From: Circinella minor
Lineage: Eukaryota > Mucoromycota > Mucoromycetes > Mucorales > Lichtheimiaceae
Assembly: GCA_016758965.1 (NCBI GenBank)
Contig: JAEPRB010000116.1
Location: 61,938 to 125,937, forward strand
Reading direction: 5' to 3'
DNA length: 64,000 nucleotides
A program made the position numbers and the translations under genes. Position 1 is the first letter of the stretch; each line of letters opens with the position of its first letter. Below, piece after piece: positions 1 through 13,267 of the stretch. The notes beneath the pieces are model-generated. The model was not told the DNA's origin, searched no databases, and saw only the letters and a program-made list of their open reading frames with translations.

Positions 1-3000
1 ATTCTTTTTTTTTTTTTTTTTTTTTTTTTTTTGACAAAGCAGGAAAATTGATATATTTTATATATGCAAGATCATCTAAACGAAAAAAGATTATTCCTTC
101 TGAATAAAATCCATGACATTTTGACAAAGTTATATACATATACACAGTATAACACTTGGAAATATATAAACGTAATACTTTTTGTTTTAACACATTTTAT
201 GTACTTTGCTATATGTGATTTGTTAATTACTTGATGTTCGATAGAAGAAACATTTGAAATTTCATTTCAATATTCTAAAGTCCACCATGGATTTTGTTCT
301 ATCACACAACAACAACAACTAGTTGATAAAACCATTATCTACCATTCACTGTATAAACCTCGTTGCTAGGCACAATCTAGATATAATTATTACAGTTTAT
401 TTAACATACTACTTCACGTGTTACTCTCACACTCACATATATACATACATACACAACCGTATAGTAGCAGTGTGAAATCAAATGTAAAGATAACAATTAA
501 GTATTATTGTATATTACAACCCAAGTAAATTTTTCTTCAACATGAGAAGAAAGAAAAAAAAAGGGGGGGCAGACTTTAATAAATGCACTATATTACTGAA
601 CTGGACACTCAATTAACAACCAATATATATGCAAACTTGATTTGTATATTATCTTACATTAATATTAACAGATTTTGTTGTGTCATGGTTATCCTGTTTA
701 TTTTTATTTTTACAAATTTATATATATTATCAGATCTCGTGATCGTTTTATTGTTACTAGCATCGGATTATTAATCTTCAACCTCATTAGTATTGTTATC
801 AACTTTAAGGTAAACCAATTTTTATTATATACAATCTTAAATTGTTTGCCAGGTATCATAAATGAACATAGTATTCATAATATAGATTAGTGTAATTTGC
901 TTATTACCCTTTTACTCAAATAATTATTACTCTCATTGGTCTGGGTTCCTTTTTTTTTTGAATGATATCAATAGTAATGGAATCCCTCTCTCACATGCTG
1001 TTTTTCTGACGTCATGAACACTTTTCTGATCAGGCTTCATAATAACCAATTGTATGAAATGCTTTTTTATTGTGCCACCCAAGAAAAGAAAACATTTGAT
1101 ATATAAAGTTTTTGAATAGAGAATCCATATTGAACGCTGAGAGCTTTTGGGGGGTGCATGACAATTATGACGTCTCAGAATGGACTCTACATAGGATATA
1201 TAAAGGTCATCTGATCCTTTCTTTACAAAATCGGTCATGATGGTGATGTGAAAGGTATATAACCAATAAGAATAACTCTTCAAAAAAAAAAGTGACTGGG
1301 TCAATTGTATAGTACATAAATAAACAGATAAAAATGGACGCCTATATCAAAAGTGGATAACGTTTGTGCTATCAATTTTTTTTGTTGTTGCCGATCTCGG
1401 GATTTTTGGTCTCCACCCTTCCCGAGTTATCCGTTTTTTTGATTTGTAGTGTAAATAATGATTTAATATTGTCATAAAGGATAAACAATATTGAATGGAT
1501 CCCCTATTATATTATACTTTTCGAAACACCGCACAATCTTTATTCCTTTTTGTTTTTTGGTCTTTTGCTGTAATCTGATCAAGTATACATCATGTAATAT
1601 AATTATGAAATGAGGGTTATTTCTATATTTACTTCTTACAAGAAAATTGGTTCCCTACTAGATCGATCTATTGAATGGCTTCAAAAAAAAATACTGTTGA
1701 GATGTTGTAGATATAGTATAAGCCTATACTAAACAAAAAACAAAAAAAAAGACCAACACTATTCATGAAATTCTATTGGTTTACCCATTGTATAGAAAAC
1801 GCATCAAATATTGAACTATTTTATTACTGATAACTGGATCAATTGAAAGAATTTCTTATGCAAAAATAAACTATCATTTTTTTTTTTAAAAAAAAAAAAA
1901 GTCGGGTAGTTTTACCAAAATATGCTAACGGATCCACAAAAAGAAAAAAAAACTCCCAATCAGGTTATAGTATCCGGGAAAGAGGGTCGGGTAAAATAAC
2001 CAAAAATCCGGAAATTGAGATAATCCGTCCAAGTCAGAAACAAACGGGAAGGAATTAATATAAGCCGGAACCCTAAAAAAAACACTATGAATGAAAAGAG
2101 GGACAAACCAACATTATTATTATTAGATAATAACGTTCAAGGAAAGATACGTAACCACGTTCAAGTATGTTTGTATCTTTGTATACCGTATTAAAGGATT
2201 ATTATTATTCCATATTTTTTTCTAACATTCCACCGTTCCATTATAGCAAAATACAAGCTATGACCAATTTTTTTTTTTGTGTCTAACTGACATTGGAAAG
2301 GGAATTTGCCTACTTTTTTTTTTTTACTAACTGTGATGTCTAATATCTAATAGAAAAAAGTAATAGTATTTTTTTTTCACAAGTATAAGTTAGTCATAAC
2401 ATAGATAAGTGTCTGACTTTACCACCAAAGAAATTTGATAAATGTAAAGGGCTCTTGTTCCTCACACCATGTTAAAAGTAATCAAGACCTCCCTAATACA
2501 AAAGTTTTCTGCACTCAGTTCAAGGGTATCCCTTAAAAACTATATTTTCTAGAGAATAGCGAACAGAAACTCCATGTACTAACATGCTCTTGTCATGTAT
2601 CTAATTTCATCACTATCAGTTGTTCTAGTTGTTATAATTCTTTTGTGCCGTTAAATATTAATGATTTAAGAACTGTTTAACGGTACACAGATCTTTTACA
2701 GGGTGAAGCATTCTTTTTTTTTCTCGTATCCAGTCCCAGATATTTTACTACTGATGTAGATATATTACTCTTTAAATTCACATGTAAAGTAATCAGTTTA
2801 TTTTATGCTTTTACTATATAATATAGTATATTGATATTGTTCTAAGGTAACAAATATACTAAAAAAAATTATAGTTATTGGAATTGTATTTTCCATATTT
2901 ATCCACTATATTACCCATTACATCTAATCATGATTTTTAAAAGAAACAGAAGATTGTAGAATAATGTCGCTGTTTATAATATAACACGTGCTTTATTTTT

Positions 3001-6000
3001 TTTAAAAAAAAAAAAATTCACCCACTTCAATGCACCATAAACGATAGCTATGGTTATATAATTTGAGTCTATCATGATTTGTTAAATAATAAAGAATTTA
3101 TTCCATGTAATTTTTTTTTTTTTTTTTGGTTTCTTAGTATAACTTGTTGATTTAGAAGATTATATATTATATATAAAAAAAAGGAAATGAAACATATCGT
3201 CATAATAAAATGACTTTAATTGTACACCATATATATAAGCAATGATAATCATTTAGTGTGATTGGATACTTCATTATGCATACTTTTTTTTTCTTTCTTT
3301 TTAAGATTTGATTATCATAAATACGGCAATTGGGATCGTTATAATAATATTAAACAAACCTTTCTTAAATTATTAATAATAAAATAACATGGATCTAATT
3401 TATATTCAACAAAGTAAAACCTTATCACTTCTTCAAGAAAAAAAAAAGAGAGTTATATAAAAAATTCTGGGGGGTGGGTTTGTTCTTCATCAGTAAATAT
3501 GTAAGAATATCTTAAGCATTAACACGGAGATTTTATGTATTTATCTATCTAACTATATTTTTTACTGGTTGTTTTTTCACTCATTATGACAAATCGATGC
3601 ATTACATATAATAATCATTAAATAATAGGCTACCAGCTGTCCACTACCATGCTCAGCACACGGGTTATGATTTATCATTCCTAATATATATAACATATAG
3701 GAACAGTAAATTTCTCTTTTCTGACTCATAAAGAGAACAGTTAAAAGGCTCCTTAGCATGCTGTTTTCGTAGAAATATTATATAGTACCTCTATGAAAAA
3801 GCCCCATATGTTTTAGATTCATTACAAGATGTTTTTAGTTTATTTTACTCTCGTTTGAATAAACTTGAGAGAAATGATATCAATTCCATCCTCGTTATAA
3901 CTATTTAGACCCATTTACTATGGTAACCAAAAAAAAAAATGTTACTATTTTCTGTAAATCATGTTTTTTTTTTCCCGAAACAACAAAATCCTTTCATCAT
4001 TTATTATTATTGTCATTATATCTTTTTGATCATGACCCTATCATTCAATAAATAACAATACTTTCAAGTAAGATAGAACATAATAACCATCTAATATTCT
4101 ATCTTGTTACATACTATTATTATCAATAATAATAAAAAAACTCCTCCCCCAATAACACTGGCTCAGCACATTTTCTGCAGTATATAGAAAAACCATGCTT
4201 AATTATGCGATTTCTTTTTTTTTTTTCGATCCGCTTCTTTGACTACAATTGAAGAACACATTCTCGTATGTTATTTTAAAGTAATGATCCCATGTTCCTC
4301 TTTATTTTTCCTGGGGAACCGATGACATCGTTTTAAGATGTTACAGACAAACCCCCTTCTTCCACCGCGCCCGCCTTTTATATATATATATATATATATC
4401 TTTGTGCTCACTCAACATTTTCTTAATAAAGAAGTTCCCAACAACTTTATATAACAACTATATTATAGTTATTTGGTATACAACAACAACAACAACAAAA
4501 CCATATTTTCATTTGTTTTTTTTTTTTCTATAAAGAAAATAAAACAACCAATTCTTTCTTTTTTTAATCCTCTTAGAAAAAAAAAAGAGGAGTTGTCCAA
4601 AATTTGTATATTAGGTAGTATAGTTAGGTTTTGGGTTTTTCAATATATTTGATTTCAAACAGGGTTTTTGCTTTTTTATAAATTGAGCAGGCGATCTTGC
4701 GCATTTTTTTTTTTTTGATTTCCAGCGGATAATGTATATAAGCATTTTATATGAGTGTAACGTTTATATTTTTCGTGTGGTAAAAAAAAAAAAAATGATC
4801 GATTGTTTTTTTTTTTTTACGGAATTAAAAGAAAGAAGATATTTAAATCGTTTCTAACCCGTCACATCTTAGCAAAAAAAAAAACTTCAAAAGGAAAATG
4901 AAAACGATCCATAGATGAAAAAAAAGTTGCAAAGCCCTACACAGACACACACACCCTTTCCTATCCAATCCTTTTTATTATTATTTTCCCTATCAATTGA
5001 AGATCATCATTCGGCATCGGCGATATTTTTTCAAAAAAAAATATTTATTATATCTGTTTAAACATATAAAAATCATTTAACACATAAACTCCAAAGTTAA
5101 AAGATATTAGAGAATTATGATAAAGTCAAGTGTAACATGTTTTGTGGAGTTGTCCATTGCATAAGATTAAAAACAACAAATGAAGGGTTACAACCCAAAC
5201 ACTATTTTGTTTTTGTTTCCAACCCCCCTAATTTATTTTTCTTATAATGTAAAGATAATGATTCATGATAATGATTGGTTAAGAAGAAATACAAATAATT
5301 CAAGTAGAAAATATTTACAAGCATTTTTATAAGAGAGAGAAAGAATGTATTTTATTTTGAAAAACAAACAAAAAAGCAAAAATCTCTTAACATTCTTTCT
5401 ATTTCATTGGCGACAATAAAAATAATTATCAATCTTGTGACAATGGGATTAAATCACTATGAATCCACATGTTAAAAAAAAAACCAGAGAAAATTTCCTA
5501 AATCGGGTTTTCGTTCCAGTCTATTAAGAAAAAATTGTTTATTTGATTATCATATATTTTTTTTTTTAAGAAAAAAAAAAAAGTGGATAGTAGAAAAACC
5601 TTCATTTGTTTATTGAACAACTCGCGTGGAAAGTTGAAATATCGTGTAAATCAAAAAAGTGTCACATTTTTTCCCATACGAAAATTGTCATTCCCCTCAA
5701 TTTTAAGTAATCCCTTTTTCGTTTTTCTGGTCTCTCTCTCCGATGCTCCGATGATTTTTTTTTTTTTTTTTTTGTGAGAAATTATGAGAGGGATTACGAC
5801 TATTTGTACTCAAATGACAAAATATTTCACAAGGAAAACCATTTTCAAAAAAAAAAAAAAAAAGTGATTAAGTTAGTTAAATCCTATATATAAGAAAAAA
5901 TTTAACGTGTGATCTCATTCCCAATAACATTTGTTGTTTACTTTATCTATCTCTCTCTCTCTTCCATTATCTATCAATCTTTTCTTCCCCTTCTCTTCCT

Positions 6001-7760
6001 TTATTGGAATAAAAAAATGGTGTTACAGAATTATTTCACCCCCCCCTTTTTATTTGTTTTGATAATTTTGGGTCAAACATAATCATATATGCAAACGCCT
6101 TTGTTGAATGGATGAGTTTTTTTTTTTAGTTTTTTTTTTCTTTTTTACGGTTTCCATGGTGATCGATATAATCTTTTTTGTTACAGATTGTTTCTTTTTT
6201 TTTATGAGTTTCCTCCAAAAAAAAAAAAAAAAAAAAAAAAAGATTATCTTATCCATCCATTCACCTATTTAAAATATAGAAAATATCTTGATGGTTACAA
6301 TCATTATTAAAAAAAAGTTCATGCAGAACTAATTTTTTTTAGTACGTTCCCAAAAATTTTTTTTTTTTTTTTTTTGATCGACCGTTCCCATAACATTGCA
6401 TAAAACCTGCTCTCATTTATTCATGACAGTCCTTTAAAACTAGTTATCTTCAACCCATAAAACCAATTTTTATTTTATTTTTACAAGACTTTTTTTTTTT
6501 TTTTCTAGTTTTCAATAAACTTATTCAACTTGGTAGCTATGGTAATAGATTTATTTTCCTGGTTTAGGAAATTCGCTCAATGCTTAAAATTGATTCATCA
6601 CAACCAAAAAAAAAAAAACCATAGCCCGTCCAAGTTGAAAATTCTGTATTATTAATCAATATGAAAATGATATATCCCCCCGCCTCCCCTCCTCCCTGCC
6701 CTCTTTTTCGGAAAAAGTGGATATCCACGGACCAAAAAAGAAAAAGCGATCTCTACAGGGAAAAAAGTGAATGTCCACGGAAAGGGTTTTGGAAAGAAGA
6801 AAAAAAAATGAGACAATAAAAAAAAAAATAGCTTATCGATCAAGATAAGGTGGAGTTGTGAAAACCAAGTAAAAAAAAAAAAAAAGGCAGTAAAGAGAAG
6901 TTGTTCATATAGTATCTATATATATATTGACCCAATAAGTAACCAGGCCCCATATAATCTCATAAACAGGAAAAAAAAAGGTTTTTTCTATCAGTATGTA
7001 ACAGCATGTAAAAAAAAAGTAGTAGTAGTAGTAGTATATTAAGTTTCCTCATTTGATTTCTTCATTATATACTATATATTATGGTATAATGATATTAAAA
7101 CCTCACAACTTACCTGTTTTCTTCAAATCCATTGGGGCTGTTTTATATTTTATAATTATTTAGATGTGATAATAATATCTGTTTATTTATTTACATTCTT
7201 CAATAATAAAATACAATTCGTTTTTCCAATCAAGAAAATTGGCGCTTTTTTTTAAAAAAAAAAAAAAAACATTCTCTCTCTCTGTGTGTGTATTTAAAAG
7301 AAAGAATTATATCCGTTTTTTTTAAGGGGTTAGGCTTATAATCAAGTTGATACGAAAAAAGAAAAGAAATAATAGCCACGGAGAGAACAATGATATATAA
7401 AAATAAATTGAAAGATATAATCAATCTCTATTATGGGAACATATTCCAAAAGATTATCATTTCACACAATTATAGCTTATAGGAAAAAAAACCCTTGAAT
7501 TTCAATGCCCGAATTGTAAAACTACTATCCTATTTTAGAAAGACAAGATTTTTTTAATCCCGTTGATTTCATGCCGTCGCAATTTTTTTTTTTTGAAATG
7601 TTGGATTACAATTAAACCCGTTCAACTTTTTTTTTTTTTTTTTTTGTATAAATACCGATTCATTCATTTCATTTTCTTTTCTCTTTTCTTTTTTTTTTCT
7701 TTTACATTACTTTTTCATTCTCTCTCATATTCCATTTCATCCAACAAAAAACCCAATAAT
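1..7760. other. Gene-free AT-rich spacer, 7.7 kb
   Basis: I find no supportable gene on either strand. The stretch is built of A/T homopolymers, (TA)n and (CT)n runs and short ORFs without domain signal. Landmarks: a GC-rich inverted repeat CTCGGGA/TCCCGAG (1396-1402 and 1420-1426); a GC-richer block at about 1920-2070; a C-rich patch followed by (TA)n and a CAA-rich leader-like stretch at about 4350-4500, which looks like a core promoter but has no ORF behind it; and a repeated palindromic motif at 6712-6780. It may hold non-coding transcripts or the distal regulatory region of the gene at 7761. Confidence 0.6.
6712..6780. promoter_or_regulatory. Duplicated 19-bp motif around a perfect palindrome
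   Basis: AAAAAGTGGATATCCACGG (6712-6730) recurs 50 bp away as AAAAAGTGAATGTCCACGG (6762-6780). The first copy holds the 12-bp palindrome GTGGATATCCAC (6717-6728). A palindrome plus a second near-copy suggests binding sites for a dimeric regulator; that is inference. The nearest gene downstream begins at 7761. Confidence 0.3.
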
Positions 7761-8125
7761 ATGCAAGCATACGGATCAGTAGCAGTTCGAGCATTGAACG
7801 TTTCTTCTCGTTCTACTCAAAAGTATATGGTAGCAGCAGCAGCTTATTCTACTACAGCACAAATTCCCAAGCAAATCGTTAATGATGGTAATAATGAAAC
7901 TCTTCGATACTTGGATCGTCTTAAGGATTCTGAAATTGAATTCCAAAGCAAGGGAGAACATGTTAGTGGTGACTTTTGGAAGACTGAACCCGGCAAATAT
8001 ACTCAAAAACCTTTTGATGTAAGTTAAAAAAAGATCCTTTATTTCGTGAGAAAAAGTGAACTAAATTTCTCCTTTTTGCTCCCCCTCCCAATTCTCTCTA
8101 TTAGGCTGAACAAAAGGATAATTAA
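7761..8125 (+). CDS. Small putative mitochondrial protein, 92 aa, two exons
   Basis: Two exons, 7761-8018 and 8105-8125, joined in phase 0 across a GTAAGT...TTAG intron; the product ends KPFDAEQKDN. The N-terminus (MQAYGSVAVRALNVSSRSTQ...) is rich in Ser, Ala and Arg, lacks acidic residues and runs into AYSTTAQIPKQ, like a mitochondrial presequence. The mature part is charged (LRYLDRLKDSEIEFQSKGEHV) with the aromatic segment SGDFWKTEPGKY. I do not recognise the family. The start at 7761 is preferred because the longer reading frame upstream is T-tract translation and the leader just before the ATG has the T/C-rich look of the other genes here. Location is inference; the spliced structure is well supported. 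Confidence 0.65.
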
Positions 8126-11100
8126 AATTGTATTCATTAGCAATAAGTAATCCAAAAGAAAAAAAAATTTCATTTATTATTTCTAAATCCTTCATGGTGT
8201 TCTTATTCTTGTTTTATATGTCCAATTCATAGCATATATATTTATATATATATAAATATAAGAAAAAACCCCTTCCTTTTCCTATTCATCTCTTTTCCCC
8301 CCCCCCTTCCATGTCACCCATCAAACAAAAAGAAAAATAATCCGTATCATTATATATATAGTACTTGTCACGTCTTCAAAAAAAAAAAAAGACTGAATCC
8401 GCCTTTTATTTTTAGTCTCATCCATTTTTGTATAATCTTTCTTTCTTTTTTTTTTTTTTACAACATATAAATATATCTTTCTTTTTTTCTTTTTACATAT
8501 AATAATATTATTATTGAATAATAAAAACATATTCAAAAACTAAATAATCTTAATACTTACTAAGTATGGAAATTATATTGTGGGATAATAATAACATATA
8601 ATTCTAACCCTAAAGAACACAATAATTCTGCTTTGTTCTCTCTCTCTCTCATTTGACATTCTTTTTATTAATGTGTAAATTATGTTTTGGTTTTTATCAT
8701 ATGATTTATTTCTAAAGCTTTTTTATTTTTATTTTTTCTCCCCCGCTTTCCACTTTTGTACCTCCCCTCAATTTTTACATCTGACAGAGCGTGATAATGC
8801 ACATGGGTTTCGGAACGCCACCTTTTCTTTTTATTAACAACTACTTTTTTAATTATCAACATTAAATAAAAATGTAATGCTTATTGTTTAGAAAATATTA
8901 ATGAAACATTCAAATCCTCAATTTATTTTTCATGTGAGAGTACATGCTTTTTTGTTTTTCTTTAACCATACTTAACCTCCCCTCCCTCCCCCCCCCTCCA
9001 CACACACAATCACAACACAATGGGAACAAACCCATTCTTTTTTTAAAAAACCGAATAAACCGGGAGAAACAAGAGAAAAAGTACTAAAATAGCGGGAAAC
9101 TTGGGGTTTATTTTGAAGCTGGAAACTACGGTAAAAAATAAACTTAGTATTATCTTTTCCTCTCTCTCTCTCTCTCTCTCACTTTGACCCAATTATCCCA
9201 AAAAACAATAATAATAATAATTTTTATTTTCCTTGAAAGGAAGATGCTATTTTATTATTTTTGATGAATGAACCCAATAAAGAAACTTAATGACAAAGAA
9301 AAATACGTTCACATTCCGATGACAAGAGACTTCAGTATATATATGCTGTGTGTTGTATATAAAAATGTTATCTCGTCATCATTTATAATATTCATCCCCC
9401 CCCCTCACATTCTTTTTTTTTTTTATAGAATTAATTATTTTAATTTGATTATCAACTCTTTTTTTTTTACTATAATTTTCTACTTGTTCCTTTTTTTTTT
9501 TGGTTCCTTGATTTAGAATATATAATCATCAACTTTTTCAAATCAGTGAAAAGTTATTGGTTCAAGATTACATAAGTTTTGAGATTCAGTTGATGTCGTA
9601 CTAAAGACTCTAATTTTTTTTTTTTTTTTTGATGCCTTTTGCGGTTTTTTTTTTCAATTATCCAACCAAAAATCCGTAGTCGGAAGGAGCATTTTTTTGC
9701 ATATACCCAACCCCAAAGATCTAATATATTATAGTTTTTTTCTTTTCTTATTATTTAAAGGTAAAAAAAAAAAAAAAAATATTTTAAAAGAATTCATAGA
9801 ATAAAAAAAAAAAGGTAGAAAAATATTTAAATCAGAAAAAAAAAAAAAAAAATTCTGAACCCAATTTTTTTTTTTTTTCTCACGAAAAGAAACCAAACAT
9901 ATTTTTTATTTATTTTGCTTAGACAGGTTTATAATAATTGAGTTGGTTGATTTGAACACGGAATATTATATATATATATATGTAATACTATTTTTTCGTT
10001 TATTAATAATATATTTTTACTAATCAGAGCTTAGATTTTTTGACTCATTGTGCCGGAATAGAATACTATATTTGTTAAATAATAAGTTGATTACTAAAAA
10101 ATGAAATGACTCGGTGAAATCGGGCTACTACATATCACCTTTGTTTGCAAGTAAGTAGAAAGTAAAACCGAAGTAAAAACCAATAAAATAAAAGAAGGGT
10201 GGGGGATACCAGGAAGAAAAAAAAAGGTATCGTGGGAAATGTTCTCCCTCTCTCTTCCTAATTCTCGGATTCTAAAATTGAAGATCACTCTTAGCTGTTA
10301 AATGCAATAAAAAAGAAACTAATTTTTTTTTTAAAGAACCAACAATATAGTCCTTCATTGAGCTTACATTTTTTTTTAAAAAAAAAATGGGAACTCATAT
10401 TTATTCAATGGAGATAGATAAAAAAAAAAAAATTGAATACTACTATAACATCATCCTATTATATAATGGCACAATTATTCAAAAAAAGCCAATTAAAAAA
10501 AAATATGGCGCAAGTTGTTTATAATAATTGGGAATGATCATAAGGTTACATTGTTTCTCACATTACGTCAAAAAATGTCAATATTTTATCATTCCCCTTT
10601 CCCCACACTTTTTACATTAATATATATATATATATAGATAGATTATATAGCACAAGTAAAACCCCAAATCCAGCTTATCTATTTGTTCTTAATACCCCCC
10701 CCTTCTTATTTGTAATCATGTTGGTCTAATCAAAAGGAAAAAAAAGAGTGAGTCATCATAATAATACATATATTTGTGTCTCGATTCACTAATGAAGCAA
10801 AAGGTTATTACCTACGAATACGATTCTTAGTAATAAACCAAACCAGTGAACAGATCATGGGAATTCCTGGATTTATCCTTTGGACTAAACAAATAGTTGG
10901 TTATTTTATTTTTGCTAGTACAATAGATTCTTTTTTTGTACTTTTTTTTATGGTCAAGGTAATATATATTAGCGTGTTATGAGAAATAATAAATTAAAAT
11001 TAAGTCTACCTTATCAATCAACTTTATCTTTATTTACTATTATAAGATTTATTATTTATCTTTTTGTTCTTATAAAATAAACCCAATAAAAATTTCAAGT

Positions 11101-11722
11101 TTTGAATAATCAGATATTTTTTTGTTAGTACATGTATATAGTTCACACTGTTCTTTATTTTAAAAAATTGTTGGTTTTGATACTATTATCTACTCTCTTT
11201 CTCCCTCTCTCTCTCTCTCTCTCACATACACATACTTATCTATCAACATCTTACAACTAATAAAATTCAATACAAAGGTTAAAAGATGACATGGTAACAA
11301 GAATAATAATAAAAAAGACCTTTTTATTTTTTATTTTTCATGCAAATTAAATATCCCAAAATGGCATGTGATAATTGCATTATTTAAAAAAAAATTGTAA
11401 AAGACAATGACAAAACTACCAACATTTTACTACTACGTAATTATTTGCTTTTCTAGAAAAGCTTTTCCTCAAAACCCTTTCAATAGCTCCCAAATTAATC
11501 ACAAATTATATTTCAAAGAACACATTTTTTTTTTTTTTAGTAAATAGAGTTGAGTGATTCTCAAAACAATCTGATATTTTCCATTCATCAATAACCCAAT
11601 CCATATTATTTTATATCTTCCCAACTCAATTTTACTAGTTAAAAAAAAAAAAAAACTTTTTACAATTTTAATAATAATAAATTACAATAAAAGATCTATT
11701 GGAGTCTGTTTTTTTTTTTTGC
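8126..11722. other. Gene-free spacer
   Basis: AT-rich spacer between the small mitochondrial-type gene and the 3' end of the acetyltransferase gene. It holds (TA)n tracts, (CT)n runs (about 9160-9180 and 11200-11222) and a T9A10 junction at 10369-10387. An open stretch at about 10776-10982 has no domain signal and was not called. Confidence 0.6.
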
Positions 11723-12253
11723 TCAAAAATCAAGAACCATATCAAACCATGGATCAGGTCCATGAACCACTTGACTTTTTCCAAGATATTTAAAACCAAC
11801 AGATTCATAAAGACCAATAAGATTTTCTCGAGCAATAAGAGCAATACGATCATATTTTTTACTTTTTTCAAGTAATTGAATCCAATGGGTCATGAGTCGT
11901 GTCGCTACTTTTTGACGTCGTGCTTGAGGATGAACACACACACTATGTAAATAAACAATCTTGCCATTAGGATCATGAACCTTCATGGATTCATCGGTTA
12001 CTAATGTTGTTGAACCTAAAGTAGTACAAACGAAACCAGCCAGTGTTTTCTCTTCCTTGTTATTGTTGTTGTTTTCTTGTTCTAACCATGCTGTATAGAA
12101 TAGATGGGGATCACCATCGATAGCATAGTTCATACGATGGGCAATTTGTTCACGTGATGCTGCTTCGTCAGGATGATAAGATTGTGTTTCAATAGTAGAA
12201 ATAATATCCAAATCAGTTAATGTGGCAGGTTTAAAAACTAATGGTATTGACAT
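11723..12253 (-). CDS. GNAT N-acetyltransferase, AANAT/Paa1-like
   Basis: Intronless, 176 aa. The protein starts MSIPLVFKPATLTDLDIIS, a typical GNAT N-terminal strand and helix. The acetyl-CoA region reads YLHSVCVHPQARRQKVATRL, motif A of the superfamily; the usual Q/RxxGxG/A is RRQKVA here, with Lys where Gly is common. The end has LIGLYESVGFKYLGKSQ and HGPDPWFDM, very like the HGxDPWFEM ending of arylalkylamine (serotonin) N-acetyltransferases and yeast polyamine acetyltransferase Paa1. Known members move acetyl from acetyl-CoA to arylalkylamines or polyamines in the cytosol; the substrate here is not determined. An Asn-rich insert (QENNNNNKEEK) sits mid-domain. The Lys in motif A could alter CoA affinity. 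Confidence 0.85.
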   Translation of the reverse strand: MSIPLVFKPATLTDLDIISTIETQSYHPDEAASREQIAHRMNYAIDGDPHLFYTAWLEQENNNNNKEEKTLAGFVCTTLGSTTLVTDESMKVHDPNGKIVYLHSVCVHPQARRQKVATRLMTHWIQLLEKSKKYDRIALIARENLIGLYESVGFKYLGKSQVVHGPDPWFDMVLDF

Positions 12254-13267
12254 GATTGCGTTTATAATAAAAAAGAAGGGGGGGGGCCGCGAAGGTTAGG
12301 GAAAAGAGTTGGTTGTTTATCTCTAACTGGGTATGAATCCCTCTCCCCCCCCCCCACCCAATAAGTTAACCTTGATGAATCTTATTGTTTCCAAGGTACA
12401 ACTAACTACTACTGGGATTACCATGGTAACTTTTCTATCTAAGTATAATATTTGAACTAAATACCTTGTTTCCAAGGACAACCGAACAATGGGGGTTGTC
12501 ATGCAATTATTATACTTACTACTGCTATATAATGTATATCTAAATAGATCAGTTATATAAAAAAAAAACGAATTACGATAATGAGATAATTTAAAAATTA
12601 CATTATACACTATTATATGTTTTTTGTTCTTGAGTTAACGAAACCTTCCTCCCTTACTTTTTAACGTTTCTTGAACATCATATTTTTTAAATTGTAAACG
12701 TGAATAAAGGATTAACCATCATTTTATATTTTCATAAATCTTTGTAAAAGTGTATATAAATGTGAGAGTCGTGCTTAGCCATTATAAATATAATATTTGA
12801 ACCAAAAAAAAAAAAAAAAAGAATCATCCTTTCTTTTATCCTTTTCTTGAAAACATTTGATATAACTTTTTTTTTTTCGAGTTAAAAAACTTACAAGAAT
12901 TTCAGGGAGGATAAATTTGAACATAATAGTCTAATTTATCAGTGATAGTACTTACACCCACAATTTCTGAATAAAACAATAGATATATTCCAAGGTACAT
13001 GATAAACAAAAAAAAAATTATTTGTTTGTTCAAATAATTACACTATGACAAACGGATGTTAATGATAATGATGACGCAGAAAGAGATTATTATATTAGTC
13101 CTTTTTTTTTCTTTTTGACATGTTTTTCTTTTATTTATTTTTTTTTTAGTACCCGATATAAAAAAAAAAAAAAAACTTTGTATAACGCGTTTTTTATAAA
13201 TATATATATATATTTTCCCTTCTTTTCAACTGCGCAACTTTTTTTTTTTTTTTATAAAAAAAAAAAA
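12254..13267. other. Divergent intergenic region
   Basis: About 1 kb between the divergent acetyltransferase and Mpe1-like genes, presumably holding both promoters. It contains G/C homopolymers near the acetyltransferase start, A and T tracts, a (TA)n run (13199-13212), and a T tract followed by an A tract right before the ATG at 13268. I searched it for an exon coding a DWNN domain, which relatives of the downstream protein carry at the N-terminus, and saw none. Confidence 0.5.

Noticed and set aside
933..1304. 123-aa minus-strand ORF
   Set aside because: Composition follows AT-rich spacer, no domain, no splice or promoter context; treated as chance.
10776..10982. 68-aa plus-strand ORF with hydrophobic segment
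   Set aside because: No ATG at its start, no splice partner, no family; chance ORF in the spacer.
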